The translations under genes and the position numbers were made by a program. The notes under the pieces were generated by a model, which saw only the letters and a list, made by a program, of their open reading frames with translations, searched no databases and was not told the origin of the DNA. DNA of 56,380 bases from W0P28-013 sp963658575 (lineage in GTDB: Bacteria > Bacteroidota > Bacteroidia > Bacteroidales > Paludibacteraceae): assembly GCA_963658575.1 (NCBI GenBank), contig CAVKQB010000009.1, positions 1 to 56,380 on the forward strand, given 5' to 3'. Each line of letters opens with the position of its first letter. Position 1 is the first letter of the stretch. Below, in pieces: positions 39,674 through 48,404 of the stretch.

Positions 39674-40067
39674 AATTTTGGATTCTTTTATTGTGCTTTC
39701 GAGCGGAAAATGTTCGGGCAAAAAGTCAAGTTTAATCGCAGATTTCTTTTGTTAAATATCTGATTGCCAGATATTTGTTGCGCTCTGTCGGATTGCTTGC
39801 TCTGTTTGCCTCGCCTTTTCATCAAAAGCGTTGGTAAAACATAACTTTGTCGCTTTCGGCTGCCGCACGCCTGCGCAAACTGCGTTTTTCGCAATTATCG
39901 CCGATATGCGGAACAAAAAATGGGGGCTGTTGCGGAAAATCAATCGATTTGTGCCGTCGAACGACCACGACAAAATTACGCAACAAAATTAGTTTGGCAA
40001 GAAATTTGTATCAAAAGTTATTAACAATCGCCACCGCTGGAGAGTTTGGCAAACGGCAAAAAAAACG
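39674..40067 (+). other. Long gene-free divergent region between nrdD and the dCMP deaminase gene
   Basis: About 390 nt with no convincing gene. It holds a 9-bp palindrome (39754-39776), a plus-strand TAACTTTG at 39842-39849, and two minus-strand TAATTTTG boxes at 39971-39978 and 39984-39991, which would give nrdD a leader of about 300 nt. A 99-codon frame (39847-40146) is basic but has no family features. Confidence 0.5.
39754..39776 (-). promoter_or_regulatory. Palindromic candidate operator of the nrdD operon
   Basis: AAATATCTG (39754-39762) and CAGATATTT (39768-39776) are perfect 9-bp arms around ATTGC, about 80 nt upstream of nrdD. Candidate site for a redox or nucleotide-responsive regulator; NrdR or Crp/Fnr-type binding is possible but not shown. 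Confidence 0.45.
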
Positions 40068-40075
40068 TACCTTTG
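40045..40075 (+). promoter_or_regulatory. Promoter of the dCMP deaminase gene
   Basis: TTTG at 40045-40048, 19-nt spacer, TACCTTTG at 40068-40075. The transcript leader contains a hairpin, GCGCTC/GAGCGC, at 40091-40108. Confidence 0.7.
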
Positions 40076-40142
40076 TGAGAATGCTGAAACGCGCTCGCGC
40101 AAGAGCGCAAAAAGTGTGTAACACGTTTTTAATCAGACGATT

Positions 40143-40583
40143 ATGATAAGCGAAAAACAGGCAAATTTGGACGATAGGTATATGCGTATGGCACGCATTT
40201 GGGCAGAAAACTCGTATTGCAAACGCCGTCAGGTGGGCGCGCTTCTGGTCAAAGAGAAGATGATAATTTCCGACGGCTACAACGGCACGCCTTCGGGCTT
40301 CGAAAACAATTGCGAAGATGCCAACAACGTGTCGAAACCGTATGTGCTTCACGCCGAGGCCAACGCCATCAGCAAGGTGGCGCGGTCGAGCAACAGCAGC
40401 GACGGAGCTACGCTCTACGTTACCGCTTCGCCCTGCATCGAGTGCGCCAAACTGATTATTCAGGCGGGCATCAAACGGGTGGTTTATGGCGAACAATACC
40501 GTTTGGTCGATGGGCTCGAACTGCTTCAGCGTGCCGGCATCGAGGTGGTTTTCGCTCCCGAAAATCAGCAAAACGAAAAATAG
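40143..40583 (+). CDS. Deoxycytidylate deaminase (ComEB type)
   Basis: 146 residues. Zn-dependent deamination of dCMP to dUMP, feeding thymidylate synthesis. Zinc ligands: HAEANAI and SPCIECAKLI. Its neighbour across the divergent region, nrdD, also supplies deoxynucleotides. Confidence 0.9.
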   Translation: MISEKQANLDDRYMRMARIWAENSYCKRRQVGALLVKEKMIISDGYNGTPSGFENNCEDANNVSKPYVLHAEANAISKVARSSNSSDGATLYVTASPCIECAKLIIQAGIKRVVYGEQYRLVDGLELLQRAGIEVVFAPENQQNEK

Positions 40584-40602
40584 ATAGGAGGACAATGCGA
40601 AT

Positions 40603-42198
40603 ATGAAAAAAACGATTGTGCCGATAGTTGTGGCGGTGGCTTTGGCCGTGGGCATCGTGGTGGGCAACCTTTTTGCGGTGCGCAGCCGCGGTTTGGGTTC
40701 GCCGACAACGAATTTTTCGGCTTCGGGCAACAAAATTTCGGATATGTTGCGCCTTATCGACGAGGCTTATGTCGATTCGGTGCGCACCGACAGCATCGCC
40801 GAAGCCATCTTGCCGCTCATCGTGCGCCAGCTCGACCCGCATTCGGCCTATATTCCTGCGTCCGATTTGGCGGCGGTGAACGAACAACTCGAAGGCAGTT
40901 TCAGCGGCATCGGCGTGCAATTTTCGCTACAAAACGATACCATTTATGTGGTCGATGTCATATCGGGCGGACCGTCGGAGCGCGCCGGACTGCTGGACGG
41001 CGACCGCATCGTGGAGGTGAACGATACGGCTTTTGTGGGCAGCGGCATCAACAACGAAAGGGTGATGAAAAAACTGCGCGGTCCCAAGGGCACACAAGTG
41101 CGACTTGGCGTGGTGCGCCGTAGCACGCCCGAAATGCTGCACTTCGACATTACGCGCGGCGATATTCCCGTGCATAGCGTCGATGTGGCCTACATGATTA
41201 CGCCGACGACGGGCTACATTTCGGTCAATAAATTTGGTGCAACCACCTACAACGAGTTTCTCACGGCGTTGGCAAAACTGAAAAAATCGCACGCCGAAAA
41301 TGTGGTGGTCGATTTGCGTGGCAATGTCGGCGGCTACCTCGATGCGGCAGTGAATATGCTGAACGAGTTTCTCGACCGTGGCGACCTCATCGTCTATGTC
41401 GAAGGCAAGGCCTATCCGCGCACCGACTCGTATGCCAACGGCTACGGCAGTTGTCGCAACATGGGCTTGGCCGTGCTGATCGACGAGTTTTCGGGGTCGG
41501 CCTCCGAGATTTTTGCTGGCGCCATTCAGGACAACGACCGAGGCACCATCGTCGGGCGGCGTTCGTTTGGCAAAGGGCTGGTACAGAATCAGTTGGAATT
41601 TGCCGACGGCTCGGCCGTGCGGCTCACGGTGGCGCGCTACTACACGCCGTCGGGGCGGTGCATACAGAAACCCTACGAACGCGGGCGGCAGGACGATTAC
41701 GAAATCGATCTGCTCAATCGCTATTTGCACGGCGAATTTTTCTCGCAAGACAGCATTCATCAGACCGACACGGTGGTTTATCGCACCAAGGGCGGCCGCG
41801 AAGTGCATGGTGGCGGTGGCATCATGCCCGACCTGTTTGTGCCGCGCGACACGACCGGCTATTCGGCCTATTTCGACCGCTTGGTGAACGGCGCGCACAT
41901 CTATCAGTTTGCGTTGCGCTACTCCGAAGAACACCGCAGTACGCTGGAAAAATACAACGATTGGCAGTCGCTGGCGGCCTATCTCGATGGACAACATCTG
42001 TTCGCTCAACTGGTGGATTATGCGGCATCCAAGGGCGTTACGGGCAGCGACCGCGACAAACGCACGTCGCAACAACTGATTTCGCGCCAAATCAATTCGT
42101 ACATCATTCGCAACGTGCTGGGCGACGACGGATTTTTCCCGTACATCAATTCGTACGACAAAACCGTGCAACGTGCCGTCGAACAATTCGCCAAATGA
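40603..42198 (+). CDS. S41 family C-terminal processing peptidase (second copy)
   Basis: 531 residues. N-terminal signal or anchor helix (PIVVAVALAVGIVVGNLF), PDZ domain (EGSFSGIGVQFSL ... LDGDRIVEVND) and S41 core with Ser in IDEFSGSASEIFAGAI and Lys in RRSFGKGLVQ. Paralogue of the minus-strand copy at 17249 with the same domain order. An AGGAGG ribosome site precedes the start. Confidence 0.92.
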   Translation: MKKTIVPIVVAVALAVGIVVGNLFAVRSRGLGSPTTNFSASGNKISDMLRLIDEAYVDSVRTDSIAEAILPLIVRQLDPHSAYIPASDLAAVNEQLEGSFSGIGVQFSLQNDTIYVVDVISGGPSERAGLLDGDRIVEVNDTAFVGSGINNERVMKKLRGPKGTQVRLGVVRRSTPEMLHFDITRGDIPVHSVDVAYMITPTTGYISVNKFGATTYNEFLTALAKLKKSHAENVVVDLRGNVGGYLDAAVNMLNEFLDRGDLIVYVEGKAYPRTDSYANGYGSCRNMGLAVLIDEFSGSASEIFAGAIQDNDRGTIVGRRSFGKGLVQNQLEFADGSAVRLTVARYYTPSGRCIQKPYERGRQDDYEIDLLNRYLHGEFFSQDSIHQTDTVVYRTKGGREVHGGGGIMPDLFVPRDTTGYSAYFDRLVNGAHIYQFALRYSEEHRSTLEKYNDWQSLAAYLDGQHLFAQLVDYAASKGVTGSDRDKRTSQQLISRQINSYIIRNVLGDDGFFPYINSYDKTVQRAVEQFAK

Positions 42199-42294
42199 TG
42201 ACAATTTTCAGATTGCTTGGATTGGCCAACGCACCGAAACCACATGCGACCGCTTTTCATTCACTTTTAATTTTTCATTCTTAATCGAATTTCG

Positions 42295-43254
42295 ATGTTA
42301 ATTCATAGTTTGCTTTTGGTAGTTGGTTTTGTGGTGCTTGTGCTTGGTGCCGATTGGTTGGTCGATGGCGCGTCGGGGTTGGCCAAACGGCTGAATGTGC
42401 CCGATTTGGTGATTGGCCTGACCATCGTGGCGTTTGGTACGTCGGCTCCCGAGCTGGTCGTCAATCTGATGGCTGCCGTCGAAGGGTCGAGCGAGATTGC
42501 CCTGACCAACATTCTCGGCAGCAACATCGTCAATGTGCTGGTCATTTTGGGCGTGTCGGCCTCCATTTACCCGATCGCTTCGCAGCGCAGTTCGCGGCGT
42601 TTCGACATACCGATGAGCATTGCGGCGGGTGTGGCCATACTTGTCATGGGAACGGAATGTTTCGGTACGCTGGGCGACGATTGGCAGATTTCGCGCCTCG
42701 ACGGCGTGGTGTTGCTGCTCATCTTCGGATTGTTCATGTACCATTCGGTGCGCGAGGCGAAACGCGGCGAAAATCATTCGGCCGAATCGTTCAAGCCGCT
42801 GGCCGTTTGGAAGGCCGTGCTGCTCATCGTGGTTGGCATCGGCTTTTTGGTTGCTGGTGGCGAACTGATAGTGCGTGCAGCCGTGGCGATGGCTGCGGCG
42901 TGGGGCGTTCCCGAATCGGTGGTCGGCGTAACCATCGTGGCCATTGGCACATCGTTGCCCGAATTGGCAACATCGGCCGTGGCGGCGTTCAAACACAATT
43001 CCGATTTGGCTCTCGGCAACGTCATCGGCAGCAACATATTCAACGTGTTCTTTGTGTTGGGTGTGAGCGCGGTCATCAGACCATTGCCTGCCTATCCCAA
43101 TTTGCCCATCGATGCGGCGTTGGCGGCTGGGTGTTGCGCGCTTGTTTGGATTTTTGTCGGCACCAATCGCCGGCACGAAATCAAGCGTTGGCAGGGCGCG
43201 GCGTTGCTGCTTTGTTATGGCGCATATTTGGCTTGGCTGCTCACCAACCTCTGA
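42295..43254 (+). CDS. CaCA family calcium/sodium antiporter (YrbG-like)
   Basis: 319 residues, about ten transmembrane helices in two inverted repeats. Each repeat has the alpha motif: FGTSAPELVVNL with LGSNIVNVL, and IGTSLPELATS with IGSNIFNVF. Exchanges Ca2+ for Na+ or H+ across the inner membrane. Confidence 0.9.
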   Translation: MLIHSLLLVVGFVVLVLGADWLVDGASGLAKRLNVPDLVIGLTIVAFGTSAPELVVNLMAAVEGSSEIALTNILGSNIVNVLVILGVSASIYPIASQRSSRRFDIPMSIAAGVAILVMGTECFGTLGDDWQISRLDGVVLLLIFGLFMYHSVREAKRGENHSAESFKPLAVWKAVLLIVVGIGFLVAGGELIVRAAVAMAAAWGVPESVVGVTIVAIGTSLPELATSAVAAFKHNSDLALGNVIGSNIFNVFFVLGVSAVIRPLPAYPNLPIDAALAAGCCALVWIFVGTNRRHEIKRWQGAALLLCYGAYLAWLLTNL

Positions 43255-43258
43255 TGCC

Positions 43259-43888
43259 ATGCCGATAGACGAACATCTGAAAAAATATGTCGAAACGGCC
43301 GTCTTGCCGCTCTACGAGACGTTCGACCGTGGGCACGACCGCACGCATGTGGAGCGTGTGATAGCCGAAAGTCTTGCGCTGGCTCAAAATTACGATGTCG
43401 ATTTGAACAAAGTGTATGCGGTGGCGGCTTATCACGATGTGGGCTTGCCGCGCGGCCGCGAACTACACCATATTTATTCTGCCGAAGCACTTTGGGGCGA
43501 CGAAACGTTGCGCCGCTGGTTTTCCGATGCCGATTTGCGCCTGATGGCAGAAGCCATCGAAGATCACCGCGCATCGGGCGATCGTCCGCCACGCAGCATC
43601 TACGGTTGCATTGTGGCCGAGGCCGACCGCGACATTGTTCCAGAAATTATTTTGCGGCGCACGCTGCGTTTTTCGTTGCGCCAACAGCCCGATGCTCCCG
43701 CCGCATGGCATATAGAACGTGCGGTGGCGCATCTGCACGAAAAATATGCCGACGGCGGCTACATGCGCCTGTGGTTGCACAGTCCCAAAAACGAGCGCGG
43801 TTTGGCGGATTTGCGCGCACTCATCGCCGACGAGGTCGCGCTGCGCCGACGGCTTCGCACGCTGCTCGACGAAGAGGCCGGCAAGTAG
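43259..43888 (+). CDS. HD domain phosphohydrolase-like protein
   Basis: 209 residues. Metal residues of the HD fold: GHDRTHVERV, AAYHDVGL and the later DHRASGDRP and EADRD. The substrate is unknown; small HD proteins hydrolyse nucleotides or sugar phosphates. Start MPIDEHLKK lies 4 nt after the antiporter stop, so translation is probably coupled. Upstream frame extension is inside the antiporter gene. Confidence 0.8.
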   Translation: MPIDEHLKKYVETAVLPLYETFDRGHDRTHVERVIAESLALAQNYDVDLNKVYAVAAYHDVGLPRGRELHHIYSAEALWGDETLRRWFSDADLRLMAEAIEDHRASGDRPPRSIYGCIVAEADRDIVPEIILRRTLRFSLRQQPDAPAAWHIERAVAHLHEKYADGGYMRLWLHSPKNERGLADLRALIADEVALRRRLRTLLDEEAGK

Positions 43889-43924
43889 TATCGTGTGAAA
43901 AGGCACAAGACAGCATTGTAACGA

Positions 43925-43953
43925 TTGCATAAATCAAAAAATCGGTAACTTTG
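43925..43953 (+). promoter_or_regulatory. Promoter of the DUF1016 fragment
   Basis: TTG at 43925-43927, 18-nt spacer, TAACTTTG at 43946-43953; 30 nt before the ATG. Confidence 0.55.
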
Positions 43954-43983
43954 TAGGTGATATGCGATAAATATCCTCTTACT

Positions 43984-44310
43984 ATGAGTACGGCACCTCT
44001 TCAAACTCCGGCATTGCACCTCGTGCAAGACCTGCGGCAAATCATACAAGACGCACGCGGACGCGTTGCCGCACAAGTGAACTCCGAACTGACACTGATG
44101 TATTGGCACATCGGCGAGCGCACCAATCGCGATGTGCTTGATAATCAACGCGCTGAGTATGGCAAACAAATTGTGTCAACAGTGTCGACACAATTGCAAG
44201 AGGAATTCGGACACCAAGGATTTGAGCCTCGGAACATCCGCCGCATGATGCAATTTGCACAGCAATTCCCAGATTTTTCTCCGAAAAAATGGTTCGGTTT
44301 TAGTCGCTGA
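43984..44310 (+). pseudogene. DUF1016 (YhcG) N-terminal domain only, truncated
   Basis: 108 residues. LVQDLRQIIQDARGRVAAQVN, in part LRQIIQDARGRVAAQVNSEL, TLMYWHIGERTNRDVL, YGKQIVSTVSTQLQEEFG and RMMQFAQQFPDF are the DUF1016_N helical domain. Full proteins of this family run on to a PD-(D/E)XK nuclease domain of about 200 more residues, which is missing: the frame ends PKKWFGFSR ten bases inside the 3' end of convergent trmD. Promoter and start are intact, so a stable N-domain peptide may still be made. Confidence 0.75.
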
Positions 44311-44980
44311 GTAGGTTTGGGCGTAGCCGTTTGGTGCGTTCGATGGCCTGTTCGTGTTCCCATTCGGCGATTTTGCGCTCGTTGCCCGACAGCAGTATTT
44401 CGGGCACTTTCCAGCCGTTGAAGTCGGCAGGGCGCGTATAGACGGGCGGCGCAAGAAGTCCGTCCTGAAACGAATCGGACAAAGCCGATTGTTCGTCGCC
44501 GAGCGCACCAGGGAGCAGCCGCACGATGGCATCGGCCACGATGGCGGCCGGCAGTTCACCGCCCGTAAGTACATAGTCGCCAATGGTGATTTCGCGCGTT
44601 ATCAGATGTTCGCGCACGCGGTGATCGATGCCTTTGTAGTGGCCGCACAGTATGATGATGTTTTGCAGCAGCGACAAGCGGTTGGCCATCGGTTGCGAAA
44701 ATTGTTCTCCGTCGGGTGTCATGAATATGACTTCGTCGTAGGTGCGCTCGCTTTTCAGATGTTCGATGATGCGGAATATCGGTTCGATTTGCATCACCAT
44801 GCCTGCGCCAAACCCGAATGCGTAGTCGTCGACACGGCGATGGCGTGTGTCGGTGCTGTAGTCGCGCAGGTTGTGCACGTGGATTTCGGCCAAACCTTTG
44901 TCGCACGCGCGGCGCACGATGGAGTTGTTTAGCGGGCTGTCGAGCAGTTCGGGCAGTACTGTGATGATGTCGATACGCAT
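44300..44980 (-). CDS. trmD: tRNA (guanine-N1)-methyltransferase
   Basis: 226 residues. Methylates G37 of tRNAs reading CNN codons, preventing +1 frameshifts. Trefoil-knot SPOUT motifs: DIITVLPELL at the N-terminus, LCGHYKGIDHRV and EITIGDYVLTGGELPA, and SGNERKIAEW. Its ATG sits 12 nt after a CTTTCACACTTTCACACT tract, the repeat leader discussed in the findings. Confidence 0.96.
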   Translation of the reverse strand: MRIDIITVLPELLDSPLNNSIVRRACDKGLAEIHVHNLRDYSTDTRHRRVDDYAFGFGAGMVMQIEPIFRIIEHLKSERTYDEVIFMTPDGEQFSQPMANRLSLLQNIIILCGHYKGIDHRVREHLITREITIGDYVLTGGELPAAIVADAIVRLLPGALGDEQSALSDSFQDGLLAPPVYTRPADFNGWKVPEILLSGNERKIAEWEHEQAIERTKRLRPNLLSD

Positions 44981-45245
44981 CTTTTTAGTGTGAAAGTGTG
45001 AAAGTGCGAAAGTAAGAAAGTTTATAAAGTCTATAAAGTGAAAAGTAATTGACGAATTTCAGATTGATAAATAGTAGCAAGACACAAGTAGCAAGTCGCA
45101 AGAAAATTATTTAATTACTCAATTTCCAATTATTCAATTAATTCCCAAATAACCAAATCCGCAAATCCCCCAAAAACTTAGAAACAGCGCGAAGCGCGAG
45201 AAACTTTGAAACTTAAAAACGGAAGCACGCCGCGTTCCTACATTA
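44981..45245 (-). repeat. Composite word-repeat region between trmD and the fucose isomerase-like gene
   Basis: On the minus strand it ends with CTTTCACACTTTCACACT leading into trmD. Plus-strand reading from trmD: GTGAAAGT octamers (44989-45020), TATAAAGT words, AGTAGCAAGACACA tract (45074-45102), TTAATTACTCAATTTCC words, CCAAATAA words, then AGAAACA and the mini-hairpin GCGC-GAA-GCGC at 45187-45197 followed by GAGAAAC. No gene. Confidence 0.8.
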
Positions 45246-46484
45246 TCAATGAATTCTCCTCGTGTGGTTCATTTCGAAGAATTCGGCCAATTGGCTTACC
45301 AGATTGCCTTTGAGCAGCACATGGTGGTTGCCTATCGGGTTGTTGAAGAAGTAACTGCATGGCGAGCCGAGATGCAGGCGCACTTGCGTGCGGCACACGT
45401 CGTCGGAGTCGGTGTTTGTGAGCAGACGCGCCGTGGTAACGTAAAATTCGTCGAGCGCGCCGCCGCCACATTTCAGCAGTGTGTAGTCGCCGTCGGGCAA
45501 AATGCCTTGCACTGCCACGCCGCTCAGACTTTCGAAGTGGTTGCGCACGATGTACGATTTGGTCTGTTTCAGGCCGATGGTGCAGTGCGCCAAAAGCACG
45601 GTGTTGTCGTGCACGTTTATTTGCGACGGATTGCACATGAATCCCGTAACGCCCGTGATGGCTTTGGCAGCCAGCATGGTGAATACGGTTTGCATGTCGC
45701 CCTCGCAGCCAGCGATGATGCCTTCGTCGTTGAGCAGCGACAGCGCCAGACAGCCTGTGGTGGCGATGCGTGGAATCAGTCCGAAACATTGTATGGTGAA
45801 TGCGTCGAGGTCGTGGCGCGCGCAAACGACTTTCACGGCGCGGTAGAGGCGGTAGGCTTTCAGCACGTCGGCGGTGTTGGGTTCGCGCACCGAAGCAGCG
45901 TTTTTCACGAATGCTTCGGCATCGGAGCGCACATCGTCATCGTCGATCTTTCCGAAGTTGTCTATCACTTCGTCCAACGCAATATCGACAAATTCCACGC
46001 CCCAACGTTTGCGGGCGGCTTCGTAATCTACACCGCTGGCTATCAGCCATTTCGATGGTTCGCCAATCACGCCGATGCGTTTTCCAGCCAAGAGATTTTT
46101 GCGTTCAAACAGTTTCTCGTAGGCGTTTAGTTCGGAGAGCAAAATCGGTTCGTCGCCGTGAATGATGTGGCATTCGGTGCCCTGTTGCCGCACCCAAGTG
46201 CTTATTTCGAGCGACGCGGCCAGCGAATTTTGCAGTCCGTCGGTGAGCAAAACGATTGGTTTTTGGAGTTGTTCGTAGTAACTGCGGAACGCGTATTCGA
46301 CGCCGCCGCTCGACACAAAAACTACTTGCATCTCGTTTTTTTCGATGGCTTCGATGGCATCGGGCGATACGATATGCACGTCGTAGTGCGCATCGAGCAC
46401 GTCGAATAGTTGGCGGTGTGCATGGCGTATGGTGCCTTGCTTGTTCAGTTCCGAAGCGAAAGTTATCAGGTTCAAATGGTTCAT
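45246..46484 (-). CDS. L-fucose/L-arabinose isomerase-like protein
   Basis: 412 residues with the overall layout of the FucI/AraA superfamily: an N-terminal Rossmann-like part (IVLLTDGLQNSLAASLE; GKRIGVIGEPSKW), a middle part (CFGLIPRIATTGCLALSLL) and a C-terminal beta barrel (SGVAVQGILPDGDYTLLK). Specific ketol isomerase activity is not certain; the protein is shorter than classical FucI. Driven by its own promoter inside the end of the upstream helicase gene. Confidence 0.7.
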   Translation of the reverse strand: MNHLNLITFASELNKQGTIRHAHRQLFDVLDAHYDVHIVSPDAIEAIEKNEMQVVFVSSGGVEYAFRSYYEQLQKPIVLLTDGLQNSLAASLEISTWVRQQGTECHIIHGDEPILLSELNAYEKLFERKNLLAGKRIGVIGEPSKWLIASGVDYEAARKRWGVEFVDIALDEVIDNFGKIDDDDVRSDAEAFVKNAASVREPNTADVLKAYRLYRAVKVVCARHDLDAFTIQCFGLIPRIATTGCLALSLLNDEGIIAGCEGDMQTVFTMLAAKAITGVTGFMCNPSQINVHDNTVLLAHCTIGLKQTKSYIVRNHFESLSGVAVQGILPDGDYTLLKCGGGALDEFYVTTARLLTNTDSDDVCRTQVRLHLGSPCSYFFNNPIGNHHVLLKGNLVSQLAEFFEMNHTRRIH

Positions 46485-46510
46485 AAAAATGGATTGGTGC
46501 TATTTTCGGG

Positions 46511-46541
46511 CAAAGTTACACTTTTTTGCGCTCAAAGGCAA
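46511..46541 (-). promoter_or_regulatory. Promoter of the fucose isomerase-like gene
   Basis: Minus strand TAACTTTG (46511-46518) with TTG at 46539-46541 and a 20-nt spacer, 27 nt before the ATG. Confidence 0.7.
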
Positions 46542-46544
46542 ATG

Positions 46545-47942
46545 TTATTCGAAGAATTGGTTGGCGAAATTGACGAAATACAACTGCTCTTCGGCGCGTG
46601 TGCAGGCGGTGTAGAGCCAACGCAGATAGTCGCTGTCGATTTGTTCGGCAGTGATTGCGCCTTGGTCGACAAACACTTCGCGCCATTGGCCGCCTTGCGC
46701 CTTGTGGCAGGTTACGGCATAGCCGAATTTCACCTGCAGGGCGTTCAGATATTCGTTTTGCATCATGGCTTTGTAGCGTGTGCGGCGGTTGCCGATGTCG
46801 AGATAATCCTCTTCGACGGCAGCGAAAAGTTTTTTCGACAGTTGCGTGGCGGCGGCCGGCGTTTCGGTGTAGAGCGACTCGATGAGCAGCCGCACGTCCA
46901 TCTCGCAGTCGTAGTCGAGAAAGCGCAACGTTACATCGGCAAAACGCATGCCGTACATTTCGCGGTGGTTGCGTATGCGCATCAGTTCGGCGGTGTCGCC
47001 GTTGGCGATGAACTCCATTTCGGGATAATTTTTGCTCCAGAAGTAGTTGTTGCGTGTAACCATGAGCAGGTCGCCCGACGAGAGTTCGTCCTCTTTGCAC
47101 ATCACCTGATTGCGTATGCCGCGGTTGTAGAGCACTGCGCGCCGGTTCGAGCGTGTTACGATGATGCAATTTTCTACGCCCGAACGTCCGTAGGCTGTCT
47201 GTATTGTGTCGATTAGGTCGGTGCCGTCGACGCGATGCACGTCGGGAAAATCGTTGCGCAAGGTGAGTGCTGCCGCCGTTTCTGCCAATGCGTGGCGAAT
47301 GAGCGTGGCGTTGCACAGAATGCCGCTTTCGGCCGATTGCCGCACAACTTCGGTCAGTTCGCACGCCACAACCGACAGACCGTAACTCTCCAGTTTGCGC
47401 TGTTCGAGTGCAGGCGAAAAGGGCTGCATCACGGGCGGCAGTTGCGCCACATCGCCTATGAGAATGAGTTTGCAGTTGTCGCCCGAATAGACAAATTCGA
47501 TGAGGTCGTCGAGCAGCCGCCCCGAGCCGAAATTGGTGCCGTCGGTGGGCGTGTTCGAAACCATCGAGGCTTCGTCGACCAGAAAAAGCGTGTCGCGTGC
47601 GTTGTTGTAGTTGAGCACAAATTCGACCGATGCCGATTTTTGCCGATAGATGCGTTTGTGTATGGAGTAGGCGGGCTGTCCGGCGTAGTTGCTGAACACT
47701 TTGGCGGCGCGGCCAGTAGGGGCGAGTAGCACCGTTTTTTGTTTCAGCGCGTGCATGGCCGCCACCAACGCTCCCACAACCGATGTCTTGCCTGTGCCGG
47801 CATAGCCTGTGAGCAGAAAAACGCTGTGCGTTTCGGTTGATGCGCAAAATTCGGCCAACCGTTCGATGCACACCGCCTGTTCGGCTGTAGGTGCAAATGG
47901 CAGTTGCTCGCGTATTTTCTGTGTCAAAAAGTGGTGCAGCAC
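46545..47942 (-). CDS. RecD-like superfamily 1B DNA helicase
   Basis: 465 residues from a GTG start at 47942. Walker A LLTGYAGTGKTSV, motif Ia LLAPTGRAAKVF, Walker B FLVDEASMV, motif III LILIGDVAQLPPV, motif V/VI in the UvrD_C_2 part (TCHKAQGGQW; LRWLYTACTRAEEQLYFV). Resembles the compact RecD2-type helicases common in Bacteroidales. The GTG lies 20 nt after the DUF2147 stop; longer frames run into that gene and are rejected. Probably co-transcribed with DUF2147. Confidence 0.88.
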   Translation of the reverse strand: MLHHFLTQKIREQLPFAPTAEQAVCIERLAEFCASTETHSVFLLTGYAGTGKTSVVGALVAAMHALKQKTVLLAPTGRAAKVFSNYAGQPAYSIHKRIYRQKSASVEFVLNYNNARDTLFLVDEASMVSNTPTDGTNFGSGRLLDDLIEFVYSGDNCKLILIGDVAQLPPVMQPFSPALEQRKLESYGLSVVACELTEVVRQSAESGILCNATLIRHALAETAAALTLRNDFPDVHRVDGTDLIDTIQTAYGRSGVENCIIVTRSNRRAVLYNRGIRNQVMCKEDELSSGDLLMVTRNNYFWSKNYPEMEFIANGDTAELMRIRNHREMYGMRFADVTLRFLDYDCEMDVRLLIESLYTETPAAATQLSKKLFAAVEEDYLDIGNRRTRYKAMMQNEYLNALQVKFGYAVTCHKAQGGQWREVFVDQGAITAEQIDSDYLRWLYTACTRAEEQLYFVNFANQFFE

Positions 47943-47961
47943 GTTCTTGTTTGTTTTGTCG

Positions 47962-48399
47962 TCAGCGAATCCACGTCTGGCTGCGGCCGAGTATGCCGCG
48001 TTTGTCGATGGAGCCGCGCAGTTTGATGTTGCCCGTTTCGGGGTCGAATGTGATGGAACCGTAGTAGGTGTTGCCTGTTTCGGGGTCAATTACGTGGCCG
48101 CCCACCATCTTGCCGTCGTCGTATTTCAGGTCGCGCACGATTATCAGCCCTTCGATGGGTTTGTCTTTGTCGGCACCCTTGCATTTGTCGCAACAGAGGC
48201 CTTTGCCGGCATATTTTGGGTTCAGAAATCGCTCCATTTTGCCGTAATACATGCCGTTTGTGGCTTTGAATATGCGCACGACGGCCTCCTGTTCGCCCGT
48301 CTTGTCGCTCACGGTGCGCCATTCGCCCAAAAATTCGGACTGCGCCCAAACTTGCGAAGCAAACAACGCAACAAATAGAACTAAAATGGTCTGTTTCAC
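47962..48399 (-). CDS. DUF2147 family exported protein
   Basis: 145 residues from GTG 48399 (VKQTILVLFVALFASQVWAQ, signal peptide). The mature domain matches DUF2147: GEWRTVSDKTGEQEAVVRIF, in part LGEWRTVSD, the CCDKC cysteine motif, and LRGSIDKRGILGRSQTWIR, in part GILGRSQTW. Periplasmic, function unknown. An in-frame ATG at 48438 lies in the repeat mini-hairpin and would add MRVARKTIFKFSN; the GTG gives a normal signal peptide, but the ATG cannot be excluded. Confidence 0.85.
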   Translation of the reverse strand: MKQTILVLFVALFASQVWAQSEFLGEWRTVSDKTGEQEAVVRIFKATNGMYYGKMERFLNPKYAGKGLCCDKCKGADKDKPIEGLIIVRDLKYDDGKMVGGHVIDPETGNTYYGSITFDPETGNIKLRGSIDKRGILGRSQTWIR

Positions 48400-48404
48400 G
48401 TTTG

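Noticed and set aside
39847..40146. 99-codon plus-strand frame upstream of dCMP deaminase
   Set aside because: Crosses the promoter and leader hairpin of the next gene, and has no recognisable domain.
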